A DNA stretch of 64,000 bases from Burkholderiaceae bacterium (GTDB lineage: Bacteria; Pseudomonadota; Gammaproteobacteria; Burkholderiales; Burkholderiaceae_C). Of this stretch, positions 17,346 to 25,262 are shown piece after piece. The notes below the pieces were generated by a model that did not search any database, was not told the origin of the DNA, and was given only the letters and a program-made list of their open reading frames with translations. The DNA is taken from assembly GCA_024235915.1 (NCBI GenBank), contig JACKLO010000007.1, positions 124,001-188,000 on the forward strand. Reading direction: 5' to 3'. Each line of letters starts with the position of its first letter. Positions within the stretch are counted from its first letter, which is position 1. Made by a program: the position numbers and the translations under genes.

Positions 17346-17346
17346 T
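17341..17346 (+). promoter_or_regulatory. Putative -10 element (TATAAT) of the tRNA-Lys(UUU) gene
   Basis: A perfect TATAAT lies 25 bases before the tRNA 5' end and overlaps the TAA stop of tcdA. No good -35 is visible 16-18 bases upstream, so strength is uncertain. Confidence 0.55.
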
Positions 17347-17370
17347 TTGAGGCTTTGCTGCACAGCAAAC

Positions 17371-17446
17371 GGGTCGTTAGCTCAGTCGGTAGAGCAGCGG
17401 ACTTTTAATCCGTTGGTCGCAGGTTCGAATCCTGCACGACCCACCA
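17371..17446 (+). tRNA. tRNA-Lys (anticodon TTT)
   Basis: A 76-base sequence that folds as a full cloverleaf. The acceptor stem GGGTCGT pairs with ACGACCC. The D arm contains AGCTCAGTCGGTAGAGC. The anticodon loop is CTTTTAA in the stem GCGGA/TCCGT, and the T arm contains GGTTCGAATCC. An encoded CCA occupies 17444-17446. Anticodon TTT decodes lysine AAA/AAG. It is the first of two lysine tRNAs in the window; the other reads AAG (CTT) at 24316. Confidence 0.97.
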
Positions 17447-17471
17447 CCGCAGCCCCTGCCGGGCGCGCGGG

Positions 17472-18416
17472 TCACTTCCGGCGCTGGCGTCGCCCCGCCT
17501 CGGCCCGCAACGTGGCCACCAGCTTCAGCATGGCCGGCGAGCGCAAGCCGCCACGCAGCATCAGCAGCCCCACCGGCGGCAGTTCGATCGGCACCGGCAG
17601 CTTCAGGGTCACGGCCAGGTTTTCGCGTGCCAGTTCACGGGCCACATCGTGGGCGACGAAGGCCACGCAGCCGCGCTGGCGCAGGAACGTCAGCGTGACC
17701 AGGAACGAGGCTGATTCCACGATGTCCTGCGGGGGTTGCAGGCCATGGCGGTAGAACATCTGGCCCAGTTTCACGCGGGACGATGCCCAGGCGGGTGGCA
17801 CCACCCAGGGTTGTGTGGCCAGGTCCGGCCAGCCCGGCTTGCGGCGGCTGGCGAGTGCATGCTCAGGGGCCACCACCACGCACATGGGTTCGGCGTAGAG
17901 CGCTTCGGTCTCCAGGTCCGGTGCCGCATAGCCCGGCTCCAGGCGGCCGACGATGAAGTCGAGCTCGCCCACGCGCAGGCGCGGCAGCAGGCGCGACAAG
18001 TCACCTTCTTCGACCGACACCGTGGTGTGGGGTGATGCAGCCTTGAGGCTCGCCACCGCCGGCGCCAGCAAGCCGGGTGTGGCCACCACCATGGCGCCGA
18101 CGCGGATGCGCCCAGCCCCGCCGCTGGCCACGGTGGCGATGTCCTCGCGCGTGCGGTCGAAGTCGGCCAGCACGGCGCGGGCGAATCGCGCCACCTTGTC
18201 GCCATAGGCCGTGGGCTCGGTGCCGCGAGTGGAGCGCACGAACAGCGGCAACCCGAACATGCGTTCGATCTCCGCCAGCGACTTGCTGACGGCCGGCTGC
18301 GTCAGGGACAGGAACTCGGCCGAGCGGCCAAGATGGCGGAATTCGTCCAGCGCGACGATGAGCTGCAGGTGCTTGAGCTTGAGGTTGGAACGCAGGACGC
18401 GGTCGATGTCACTCAT
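17472..18416 (-). CDS. LysR family transcriptional regulator (probable regulator of the adjacent sugar-acid cluster)
   Basis: 314 residues from ATG 18416; an in-frame upstream start near 18461 is possible. The N-terminal helix-turn-helix reads LKHLQLIVALDEFRHLGRSAEFLSLTQPAVSKSLAEIERMFGLPLF, as in LysR-type regulators, followed by the substrate-binding domain from about residue 95 (RIRVGAMVVATPGLLAP). It is divergent from the Bug-protein gene, with 133 bases between the starts, so it probably controls the 18.5-23.3 kb catabolic operon in response to its substrate. The arrangement resembles GalR/GbpR-type LysR regulators of sugar-acid operons, though the ligand is not known. Confidence 0.9.
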   Translation of the reverse strand: MSDIDRVLRSNLKLKHLQLIVALDEFRHLGRSAEFLSLTQPAVSKSLAEIERMFGLPLFVRSTRGTEPTAYGDKVARFARAVLADFDRTREDIATVASGGAGRIRVGAMVVATPGLLAPAVASLKAASPHTTVSVEEGDLSRLLPRLRVGELDFIVGRLEPGYAAPDLETEALYAEPMCVVVAPEHALASRRKPGWPDLATQPWVVPPAWASSRVKLGQMFYRHGLQPPQDIVESASFLVTLTFLRQRGCVAFVAHDVARELARENLAVTLKLPVPIELPPVGLLMLRGGLRSPAMLKLVATLRAEAGRRQRRK

Positions 18417-18549
18417 GGATGGGTCAGCGCGGGCGTAGGAGATACATGCAGTATCCGGCATGAAGACTGTCGGCTTCTTCATTGGTTGGCCATGTTTGAC
18501 CTGCGCAGAATCCGGGCCTCCAGAACAACGCGCCACAGGAGACAGGACC

Positions 18550-19530
18550 ATGCGCATGCAACGCCGCCACTTCCTCACCAGCACCCTGGGTGCTGCCATC
18601 GCCGGTGTGGCCCCGCTGGCGCGGGCGAACACCTTCCCGGCCCGCCCCATCACCTTCATCTGCCCGTGGCCGGCGGGTGGCACGTCGGACATGACCATGC
18701 GCGCCCTGGCCGGTGCCGCGGCGCAGGTGCTGGGCCAGACCGTGGTGGTGGAAAACAAGAGCGGCGCATCGGGCATGCTGGGCCTGAAGGCCCTGGCCAG
18801 CGCCGCGCCCGATGGCTACACCGTCGGCCAGATTCCGATCTCGGTGGCGCGCTTTGCGCAGCTGGGCAGCGTGCAGCTCGACCCGATGAAGGACCTGACC
18901 TACCTGGCGCGCACCTCGGGCCAGACCTTCGGCATTGCCGTGCGCGTGGATTCGCCGCACCAGACGCTGAAGGACTTCGTGGCCGCGGCGAAGGCGGCGC
19001 CGGGCCGCGTCACCTACGGCAGTGCCGGCATCGGCGGCGCCACCCACGTGGGCATGGAGGAGTTTGCAGCCGCCGCCGGCATCGAACTCAACCACATCCC
19101 GTACAAGGGCGGCGCGCCTGCGCTGCAGGACCTGCTGGGTGGGCAGATCGACGCGTTGGCCGATTCCAGCTCCTGGGCGCCGCACGTCAAGGCCGGCAAG
19201 CTGCGCCTGCTGGCCACCTGGGGCGCGCAGCGCACGCGTGAGTTTCCGGATGCCCCTACGCTGCGCGACGCCGGCTTCGACGTGGTGGTGGACGCGCCCA
19301 ACGGCGTCGGCGCCCCCAAGGGTCTGGACCCGGCCGTGGAGCAGAAGCTGCGCGCCGCGTTCCGCACAGCCGCGGCCAGCCCAGAGTTCGCCGCCGCCTG
19401 CGCCAAGATCGACGCGCCGCTGATGTACCTGGACGGCCCCGACTACGCGCAGTACGTGGCCGGCGTCTACCGCAAGGAAACGCAGCTGATCGACAAGCTC
19501 AAGCTGCGCCAGCTGATGAACAAGGGCTGA
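18550..19530 (+). CDS. Bug family tripartite tricarboxylate transporter substrate-binding protein
   Basis: 326 residues from ATG 18550. The signal region MRMQRRHFLTSTLGAAIAGVAPLARA has a twin-arginine-like QRRHFL. Bug features follow: FPARPITFICPWPAGGTSDMTMR near residue 30, VVVENKSGASGMLG, TYGSAGIGGATHVGMEEF near 156, and IPYKGGAPALQDLLGGQIDALAD near 185. Bug proteins are the periplasmic solute receptors of TctABC-type transporters. Here no TctA/TctB membrane genes are adjacent, so it may use distant ones (an orphan Bug protein, common in Burkholderiales). It leads a four-gene operon, implying that the bound ligand is the sugar acid or carboxylate degraded by the next enzymes. Confidence 0.92.
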   Translation: MRMQRRHFLTSTLGAAIAGVAPLARANTFPARPITFICPWPAGGTSDMTMRALAGAAAQVLGQTVVVENKSGASGMLGLKALASAAPDGYTVGQIPISVARFAQLGSVQLDPMKDLTYLARTSGQTFGIAVRVDSPHQTLKDFVAAAKAAPGRVTYGSAGIGGATHVGMEEFAAAAGIELNHIPYKGGAPALQDLLGGQIDALADSSSWAPHVKAGKLRLLATWGAQRTREFPDAPTLRDAGFDVVVDAPNGVGAPKGLDPAVEQKLRAAFRTAAASPEFAAACAKIDAPLMYLDGPDYAQYVAGVYRKETQLIDKLKLRQLMNKG

Positions 19531-19533
19531 CCC

Positions 19534-21075
19534 GTGAAACCTGCCCCGTCGCCGCTGATCCGCCTGCACGCCGACGACAACGTGCTGGTGGTGCGCCACC
19601 CGTTGGCGCCAGGGCAGGACCTGCCCGAGTTCGGCCTGCGCACACGCGCGCAACTGCCGGCCGGGCACAAGATCGCGGCGCGGCGCATCGCGGCCGGGGA
19701 GCGGGTGCGCAAGTACAACGTGGTCATCGGCGCCGCCACGCGCGACATCGAGGCCGGCGAACACGTGCACGGCCACAACCTGGCGCTGGTGGACGAGTAC
19801 CGGGATCCGGGCTTCGGCCTGGACGTGCAGCCGGTGGCCCTGCTGCCCGAGGCCGAACGGGCCACCTTCATGGGCTACGTGCGCCGCGACCCGGGCCGCG
19901 AAGGCCACGTGGGCACGCGCAACTTCATCGGCATCCTGGGGTCGGTGAACTGTTCGTCGACGGTGATCACGCGCATCGCCGCGCACTTCACGCCGGAGCG
20001 CCTGGCGGCCTTTCCCAACGTCGACGGCGTGGCGGCCTTTGCGCAGACCAGCGGCTGCGGCATGTCCAGCCCCAGCGAGCACTTCGATCTGCTGCGCCGC
20101 ACGCTGGCCGGCTACGCGCGCCACCCCAATCTGGCCGGTGTGCTGGTGGTGGGCCTGGGCTGCGAACGCAACCAGGTGGCCGACCTGGTGGAGAGCCAGG
20201 GCCTGAAGCCCGGGCCGCTGATGCGCAGCTTCGTGATGCAGGATAGCGGCGGCACCCGCGCCACCATCGCCGCCGGCATTTCGGCGGTGGAGGCCATGCT
20301 GCCGCTGGCAAATGCCGTCAAGCGCGAGCCGGTGAGTGCGTCGCACCTGAAGGTCGGGCTGGAGTGCGGCGGCTCCGACGGCTTTTCCGGCATCGGCGCC
20401 AACCCGGCGCTGGGCGCCGCCATGGACATCCTGGTCCGCCACGGCGGCACCGCCATCCTCAGCGAGACGCCGGAAATCCACGGCGTGGAGTTCATGCTCA
20501 CACGCCGTGCCGTCAGCGCAGTCGTGGGGCAGAAACTGCTGGACCGCCTGGCCTGGTGGGCCGAATACACGCGCGGCCACAATGCGCAATTCAACGGCGT
20601 GGTCGGTGCCGGCAACCAGGCCGGCGGCCTGGCCAACATCTTCGAGAAGAGCCTGGGTTCCGCGATGAAGGGCGGCACCTCGCCGCTGGTGGAGGTCTAC
20701 CGCTACGCCGAGCCCATCGACAAGGCCGGCCTAGTGTTCATGGATTCACCGGGCTACGACCCAGTGGCCACCACGGGCCAGATTGCCAGCGGTGCCAACC
20801 TGATCTGCTTCACCACCGGCCGCGGCAGCATGTTCGGCAGCAAGCCGGCGCCGACGATCAAGCTGGCCAGCAACACGCCCATGTTCCAGCGGCTGGAAGA
20901 GGACATGGACATCAATTGCGGCCTCGTCATCGATGGTGAACTGAGCATCCCGCAGATGGGCGAGCGCATCTTCCAGCACATCCTGCGCGCCGCCTCCGGT
21001 GAGAAAACCAAGAGTGAATTGCTCGGGCTGGGTGACCACGAGTTCGTGCCCTGGCACCTGGGTATCGTCAGCTGA
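19534..21075 (+). CDS. UxaA/GarD family sugar-acid dehydratase (galactarate or altronate dehydratase-like)
   Basis: 513 residues from GTG 19534, three bases after the Bug gene. An N-terminal SAF-like domain (residues about 1-95; IRLHADDNVLVVRHPLAPG) precedes the large domain with GYVRRDPGREGHVGTRNFIGILGSVNCSSTV, QTSGCGMSSPSEH near 170, VVGLGCERNQ near 207 and LECGGSDGFSGIGANPALGAAMD near 276. The length fits galactarate dehydratase GarD (about 520) or altronate dehydratase UxaA (about 495). These Fe-dependent enzymes remove water from aldarates or aldonates to give 2-keto-3-deoxy acids. With a HpaI/GarL-type aldolase downstream, a GarD-like role is favoured, but the exact substrate is open. 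Confidence 0.88.
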   Translation: MKPAPSPLIRLHADDNVLVVRHPLAPGQDLPEFGLRTRAQLPAGHKIAARRIAAGERVRKYNVVIGAATRDIEAGEHVHGHNLALVDEYRDPGFGLDVQPVALLPEAERATFMGYVRRDPGREGHVGTRNFIGILGSVNCSSTVITRIAAHFTPERLAAFPNVDGVAAFAQTSGCGMSSPSEHFDLLRRTLAGYARHPNLAGVLVVGLGCERNQVADLVESQGLKPGPLMRSFVMQDSGGTRATIAAGISAVEAMLPLANAVKREPVSASHLKVGLECGGSDGFSGIGANPALGAAMDILVRHGGTAILSETPEIHGVEFMLTRRAVSAVVGQKLLDRLAWWAEYTRGHNAQFNGVVGAGNQAGGLANIFEKSLGSAMKGGTSPLVEVYRYAEPIDKAGLVFMDSPGYDPVATTGQIASGANLICFTTGRGSMFGSKPAPTIKLASNTPMFQRLEEDMDINCGLVIDGELSIPQMGERIFQHILRAASGEKTKSELLGLGDHEFVPWHLGIVS

Positions 21076-21080
21076 ACCCC

Positions 21081-22541
21081 ATGACCCTGAACCTGCAGCG
21101 CACGGACCTGATCCGTGCCGGACACCTCATCGACGGTCGCTGGTGCGGTGAGGCCACCTTCGACGTCACCAACCCGGCCGATGGCAGCCGGGTGGGCCGC
21201 GTGCCCGATGGCACGCCGGCCGACGCCACCGCCGCCGTGGCGGCCGCCCACGCCGCCTTCGTGCAATGGCGCGCGCGCCCGGCGAAAGAGCGCGCCGCCC
21301 TCGTCGAAAGCTGGCACGACGCGGTGATGGCGCACCAGGACGACCTGGGCCGCCTGATCTCGCGCGAACAGGGCAAGCCGCTGGCGGAGGGCCGCGGTGA
21401 GGTGGCCTATGCCGCCAGCTACATCCACTGGTTCGCTGGCCAGGCCGTGCGTTCGAATGGCGAGGTGATCCCGTCACCGGTCAGCGGCAAGCGCCTGCTG
21501 GCGCTGCGCGAGCCGGTGGGCGTGGTGGCCGTGGTCACGCCGTGGAATTTTCCGGCGGCCATGAACGCGCGGAAGATTGCCCCCGCCCTGGCGGCGGGCT
21601 GCACCGTGGTGGCCAAGCCGGCGGAGGACACACCGCTGACCGCGCTGGCGCTGGCTTTCCTGGCCGAGGAGGCCGGCCTGCCGCCAGGCGTGCTCAATGT
21701 GGTCACGGCCTCGCGCGCCAACACCCCGGGCGTGGTCGGCGCCTGGCTGGCCGATGACCGGGTGCGCAAGGTCAGCTTCACCGGCAGCACGCCGGTGGGC
21801 GTGCACCTGGCGCGCGAATCGGCGGGCACGCTGAAGAAGCTGTCGCTGGAACTCGGCGGCAACGCGCCCTTCATCGTCTTCGACGATGCCGACCTGGACG
21901 CCGCGGTCGAAGGCATGATGCAGGCCAAGTTCCGCAATGGTGGCCAGACCTGCGTCTGCCCCAACCGCGTCTATGTGCACGCGGCCGTGCACGACGCCTA
22001 CGTCGAGAAGCTGGCGGCGCGTGTGAGGGCGCTGAAGGTCGGCCCCGCGTCCGACCCCGAGGCGCAGATCGGCCCGATGATCAACGCCCGTGCCGCCGAC
22101 AAGGTCGAGCGCCACGTGCAGGACGCGCTGGCGCAGGGCGCGCGGATCGTGGTCGGCGGGCACCGGCTGGACCGAGGCGCCAACTGGTACGCGCCCACCG
22201 TGCTGGTCGACGCCACGCCGCAGATGGCCTGTGCCTGCGAGGAGACCTTCGGCCCCGTGGTGCCGGTGACACGCTTCACCGACGAAGCCGCCGTGGTGGC
22301 CGAGGCCAATGCCACGCCCTACGGCCTGGCAGCGTATTTCTACACGCAGAGCCCGGCGCGCATCTGGCGCGTGGCCGAGGCGCTGGACTGCGGCATCGTC
22401 GGCATCAACGAGGGGGCACTGGCGGCCGAGGCTGCGCCCTTCGGCGGCGTCAAACATTCCGGCTACGGCCGCGAAGGTTCGGTGCACGGGCTGGACGACT
22501 ACCAGCACATCAAGTACCTGTGTCAGGGAGGCATCGTTTGA
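21081..22541 (+). CDS. NAD(P)-dependent aldehyde dehydrogenase (succinate-semialdehyde dehydrogenase-like)
   Basis: 486 residues, normal for the ALDH superfamily. Key sites are VVTPWNFPAAM near residue 153, KPAEDTPLTALAL near 178, VSFTGSTPVGV near 231, the catalytic glutamate in LELGGNAPFIV near 255, the catalytic cysteine in GGQTCVCPNR near 289, and ETFGPVVPV near 388. It is closest in style to GabD-like succinate-semialdehyde and alpha-ketoglutarate-semialdehyde dehydrogenases. In this operon it could oxidise the aldehyde released by the aldolase downstream, such as tartronate semialdehyde, or a dehydrated keto-acid semialdehyde. It starts five bases after the dehydratase. Confidence 0.93.
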   Translation: MTLNLQRTDLIRAGHLIDGRWCGEATFDVTNPADGSRVGRVPDGTPADATAAVAAAHAAFVQWRARPAKERAALVESWHDAVMAHQDDLGRLISREQGKPLAEGRGEVAYAASYIHWFAGQAVRSNGEVIPSPVSGKRLLALREPVGVVAVVTPWNFPAAMNARKIAPALAAGCTVVAKPAEDTPLTALALAFLAEEAGLPPGVLNVVTASRANTPGVVGAWLADDRVRKVSFTGSTPVGVHLARESAGTLKKLSLELGGNAPFIVFDDADLDAAVEGMMQAKFRNGGQTCVCPNRVYVHAAVHDAYVEKLAARVRALKVGPASDPEAQIGPMINARAADKVERHVQDALAQGARIVVGGHRLDRGANWYAPTVLVDATPQMACACEETFGPVVPVTRFTDEAAVVAEANATPYGLAAYFYTQSPARIWRVAEALDCGIVGINEGALAAEAAPFGGVKHSGYGREGSVHGLDDYQHIKYLCQGGIV

Positions 22542-23317
22542 AGAATCCGTTCAAGGCCGCACTGCGTGGCGACCACGCCCAGATCGGCCTCTGGCTGTCG
22601 CTGGCCGACCCCTACTGCACCGAGATCTGCGCCACCGCCGGTTTCGACTGGCTGCTGGTGGACAACGAACACACGCCCAACGACGTGCGCAGCACGCTGG
22701 CGAGCCTGCAGGTGGTCGCGGGGTATCCCGCCACCCACGCCGTGGTGCGCGTGTTGCAGGGCGATGCCGCGCTGATCAAGCAGATGCTGGACATCGGCGC
22801 GCAGACCGTGCTGGTGCCCATGGTGGACACCGCCGAGCAGGCGGCCGAGATGGTGCGTGCCGTGCGCTATCCGCCGCTGGGCATCCGCGGCGTCGGCGCG
22901 TCGGCCGCGCGCGCGTCGCGCTGGGGCCAGCACACGCAGTACATCCAGCAGGCCAATCACGAGGTCTGCCTGCTGGTGCAGGCCGAGACCGCCACGGCGC
23001 TGGACAACCTGGAGGCCATTTGCGCCGTCGACGGTGTGGACGGCGTCTTCATCGGCCCGGCCGACCTGGCGGCGTCCATGGGGCACCCGGGCAATGCAGC
23101 GCACCCGGACGTTCAGGGCGCCATCGACGATGCCATCCGCCGCATCGTCGCTGCCGGCAAAGCCGCCGGCACGCTGACCTCAGACGCGGCCCAGGCGCGG
23201 CGCTTCCTCGGCCTTGGCGCGCGTTTCGTGGCCGTGGGGCTGGACGCGCTGCTGCTGGCACGGGCGACGCGGCAGTTGGCGGCGGACTTTGGCGCCGGGG
23301 GCGTGCAGCCCGCCTGA
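22538..23317 (+). CDS. HpcH/HpaI family class II aldolase (2-keto-3-deoxy sugar-acid aldolase-like)
   Basis: 259 residues from TTG 22538, which overlaps the dehydrogenase stop (TTGA) and has CAGGGAGG eight bases upstream; an in-frame GTG at 22520 lacks this spacing. Motifs include GLWLSLADPYCTEICATAGFDWLLVDNEHTPND, VRVLQGDAALIKQMLDIGAQTVLVPMV, the RWGQ-type segment near residue 128, VQAETATALDNLEAI with the metal-binding Glu, and DGVFIGPADLAASMG with the metal-binding Asp. HpaI/GarL/RhmA enzymes split 4-hydroxy-2-keto acids into pyruvate and an aldehyde. It is the terminal gene of the operon; GarL-like cleavage of 5-keto-4-deoxyglucarate is the favoured reading. Confidence 0.92.
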   Translation: MKNPFKAALRGDHAQIGLWLSLADPYCTEICATAGFDWLLVDNEHTPNDVRSTLASLQVVAGYPATHAVVRVLQGDAALIKQMLDIGAQTVLVPMVDTAEQAAEMVRAVRYPPLGIRGVGASAARASRWGQHTQYIQQANHEVCLLVQAETATALDNLEAICAVDGVDGVFIGPADLAASMGHPGNAAHPDVQGAIDDAIRRIVAAGKAAGTLTSDAAQARRFLGLGARFVAVGLDALLLARATRQLAADFGAGGVQPA

Positions 23318-23339
23318 AGGCTGCATGCGGGCACCGGCG

Positions 23340-24071
23340 CTACGCGTCGGCGATGGTCCGCAAAGCGACCTCGTCGCGGATCCACAAACGCGTGTTTTGC
23401 AGCTCGATCACCTGCTGCTTGTGCAACTGGCGCAAGCTGGCGTTCACGCGCTGGCGGCTGGCGCCGATCATCGCAGCCAGGTCACTCTGGGTCAGGTTCA
23501 AGTCGATGCACAGGCCTTGATCCCCTGGCTGACCAAATTCGCGCCCTAGCCGCCGCACCAGCCGCGCGACGCTCTGGTGCAAGGGCAGGGCTTGCAGTTC
23601 CTCGGTGCGCCGGAACAGGTGGCGCAGGCGTTCGCACTCCAACTGCAGCAGGGCGTCGCGCAGGTCAGGGCGTGCCTGCATCAGGTCCAGCATCTCGGTG
23701 CGCGGCAGCGACACCAGCGTGGTCGGCATCTGCGTCTGGATGTCCAGGTCCTGGGTCTTGCCATCGATGACGGCGATGTCGCCCCACCAGCGACCGGGGC
23801 CGATCACGTTCAGCCTGAACGACCGACCGTCCGGCAACACGGAACACAGGCTCAGCGCACCGGCGGCGACGCCATACCAGGCGCTGGCTGGATCACCGCG
23901 CCGCGCCAGCACCTGGCCGGCGGGCAGGCGCTGCACGCGGCACAGCGCCAGGATCTGATGACGCACGACCTCGGGCAGGCTGGCGAACCAGCGGTTGCGG
24001 TGAAAGACCGCCGCTTCGTCGGGCAGCAACTGGCCGGCGGGGGGCGTGAGGGGGCGCAGGAGGCGGTTCAT
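23340..24071 (-). CDS. Crp/Fnr family transcriptional regulator
   Basis: 243 residues from ATG 24071; an in-frame ATG at 24095 is possible, and neither has a clear Shine-Dalgarno. The cNMP-binding-like beta-roll occupies residues about 25-140 (LPAGQVLARRGDPASAWYGVAAGALSL, FRLNVIGPGRWWGDIAVIDG). It ends with a winged helix whose recognition part reads LNLTQSDLAAMIGASRQRVNASLRQLHKQQVI near residues 190-225. No FNR-type cysteine cluster is seen, so oxygen sensing by Fe-S is unlikely. It is convergent with the aldolase operon (22 bases) and probably has independent targets. Confidence 0.9.
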   Translation of the reverse strand: MNRLLRPLTPPAGQLLPDEAAVFHRNRWFASLPEVVRHQILALCRVQRLPAGQVLARRGDPASAWYGVAAGALSLCSVLPDGRSFRLNVIGPGRWWGDIAVIDGKTQDLDIQTQMPTTLVSLPRTEMLDLMQARPDLRDALLQLECERLRHLFRRTEELQALPLHQSVARLVRRLGREFGQPGDQGLCIDLNLTQSDLAAMIGASRQRVNASLRQLHKQQVIELQNTRLWIRDEVALRTIADA

Positions 24072-24292
24072 GTCGGCTTGGCAAGCGATCGGCATGCACG
24101 CCAGGGGTGCAGCCGGATCGCAGCGATTGTGACGGTGCGCGCCGCTGCAAGGGCCACCACCGTGGGACCACATCCAGGCCTGGCCCACAGGCCCAACAGT
24201 GGTGTCGCCGCGGTGGTGAGCCGTGTACTGCGCACCCGTGGCCATGCCGGCCTGCCTTGCCGCAGACAAGCTGCACGAACAAAAAGTTGCGC

Positions 24293-24298
24293 TATACT
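24293..24298 (+). promoter_or_regulatory. Putative -10 element (TATACT) of the tRNA-Lys(CUU) gene
   Basis: TATACT lies 17 bases before the tRNA 5' end, with only a weak candidate -35 (CTGCAC, 24271-24276) 16 bases upstream of it. Confidence 0.5.
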
Positions 24299-24315
24299 CG
24301 CGGGCTGAACTGAAA

Positions 24316-24391
24316 GGGCTCTTAGCTCAGTTGGTAGAGCAGCGGACTCTTAATCCGTTGGTCGTAGGTTCGAATCCTACAGGGCCCACCA
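24316..24391 (+). tRNA. tRNA-Lys (anticodon CTT)
   Basis: A 76-base cloverleaf. The acceptor GGGCTCT pairs with AGGGCCC (one G-U pair). The D arm contains AGCTCAGTTGGTAGAGC, the anticodon loop is CTCTTAA, the T arm contains GGTTCGAATCC, and CCA is encoded at 24389-24391. It decodes AAG. It is about 67/76 identical to the tRNA-Lys(TTT) at 17371 and lies in the same direction. A perfect terminator hairpin begins 10 bases downstream. Confidence 0.97.
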
Positions 24392-24401
24392 ATACATTCT
24401 G

Positions 24402-24436
24402 CGAAGGGTTGGCAGTCGATGACTGCCAACCCTTCG
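24402..24436 (+). terminator. Perfect 16-bp hairpin terminator after tRNA-Lys(CUU)
   Basis: CGAAGGGTTGGCAGTC at 24402-24417 pairs completely with GACTGCCAACCCTTCG at 24421-24436 around a GAT loop, followed by a modest T-rich stretch (TTCATTTC). Position right after the tRNA supports an intrinsic terminator; the hairpin is symmetric and could also serve the convergent gene. Confidence 0.8.
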
Positions 24437-24485
24437 TTCATTTCAGGCACCGAATCCGTGTCGACGGGGTGCTCGGCGACGGGCA

Positions 24486-25247
24486 TCAGGTGGCCGACGC
24501 CGGCAGGTTCAACTCCTCGTGGAAGTCGGCAGCGCCGCGCTTCCAGTACGCGGCCACCCGGCTGGCCTCGCGCGGGTGTCCTTTGCTCACCAGCAGCAGG
24601 TCGCGCACACGGGCCATCGTCGACGATTCGCCGGCCGCCCAGGCGAAACCTTCCCCCGGCGGCAGGGCCATCGATGCGACGGCAGCGACCAACGCGTCGT
24701 CCCCTTGCACCTGAATGACCGACGGCCTGACCGCGCAATGGTCGAGTTCCAGCATGGCAAGGTCGAGCAGATCGACAAGCACGATCACCCGGGCCTCCGC
24801 CGGCAGTTCTGCCAGCCGTCGGCCAATGGCCGGCGCTGCGGTGGCGTCGCCGATCAGCAGGTGCCAGGCGTAGTCGGTGGGCACGATCATCGAGCCGCGC
24901 GGCCCCGCGATCACGGCCGATTGCCCGGCGCTGGCCTGCCGCGCCCAGTTCGAGGCCAGGCCATGGCCATGCAGGGCGAAGTCGATCGTCAGTTCCTGCC
25001 GCGCGGCGTCCCAGTGGCGCGGTGTGTAGTCACGGCGCGCAGGTTCGCCGCCGGCCGGGTCAGCGCAGAAGAACTTGAGGTGGTCGTCGAAACCCAGCGA
25101 GGTGAAACCCTCGAGCGCCGACCCGATGAAGACCACACGCACGAAGCAGGCGCCCAGCGGTTCGACGCGGGCCACCTGGACATCGCGGCGGCGAATCTCG
25201 TGCCGGACACGCTGCACGCGTCGGGTGGGGGAGAGGACGGTTTCCAT
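24486..25247 (-). CDS. Siderophore-interacting protein (FAD-dependent ferric reductase, ViuB/YqjH family)
   Basis: 253 residues. The FAD-binding part is shown by ARVEPLGACFVRVVFIGSALEGF and ARRDYTPRHWD (the RxYTxR flavin motif) near residues 70-80. DFALHGHGLASNWARQASAGQ, with a GPRGS motif, follows near 90-118. The NAD(P)H-binding SIP half has LLIGDATAAPAIGRRLAELP near 130 and FAWAAGESSTMARVRDLL near 205. Such enzymes reduce ferric siderophores in the cytoplasm to release iron. It is divergent from a MarR regulator through a 62-base region full of palindromes, so it is probably controlled by that regulator. No siderophore synthesis or transport genes are adjacent. Confidence 0.92.
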   Translation of the reverse strand: METVLSPTRRVQRVRHEIRRRDVQVARVEPLGACFVRVVFIGSALEGFTSLGFDDHLKFFCADPAGGEPARRDYTPRHWDAARQELTIDFALHGHGLASNWARQASAGQSAVIAGPRGSMIVPTDYAWHLLIGDATAAPAIGRRLAELPAEARVIVLVDLLDLAMLELDHCAVRPSVIQVQGDDALVAAVASMALPPGEGFAWAAGESSTMARVRDLLLVSKGHPREASRVAAYWKRGAADFHEELNLPASAT

Positions 25248-25262
25248 GAACGATCAATTGGT

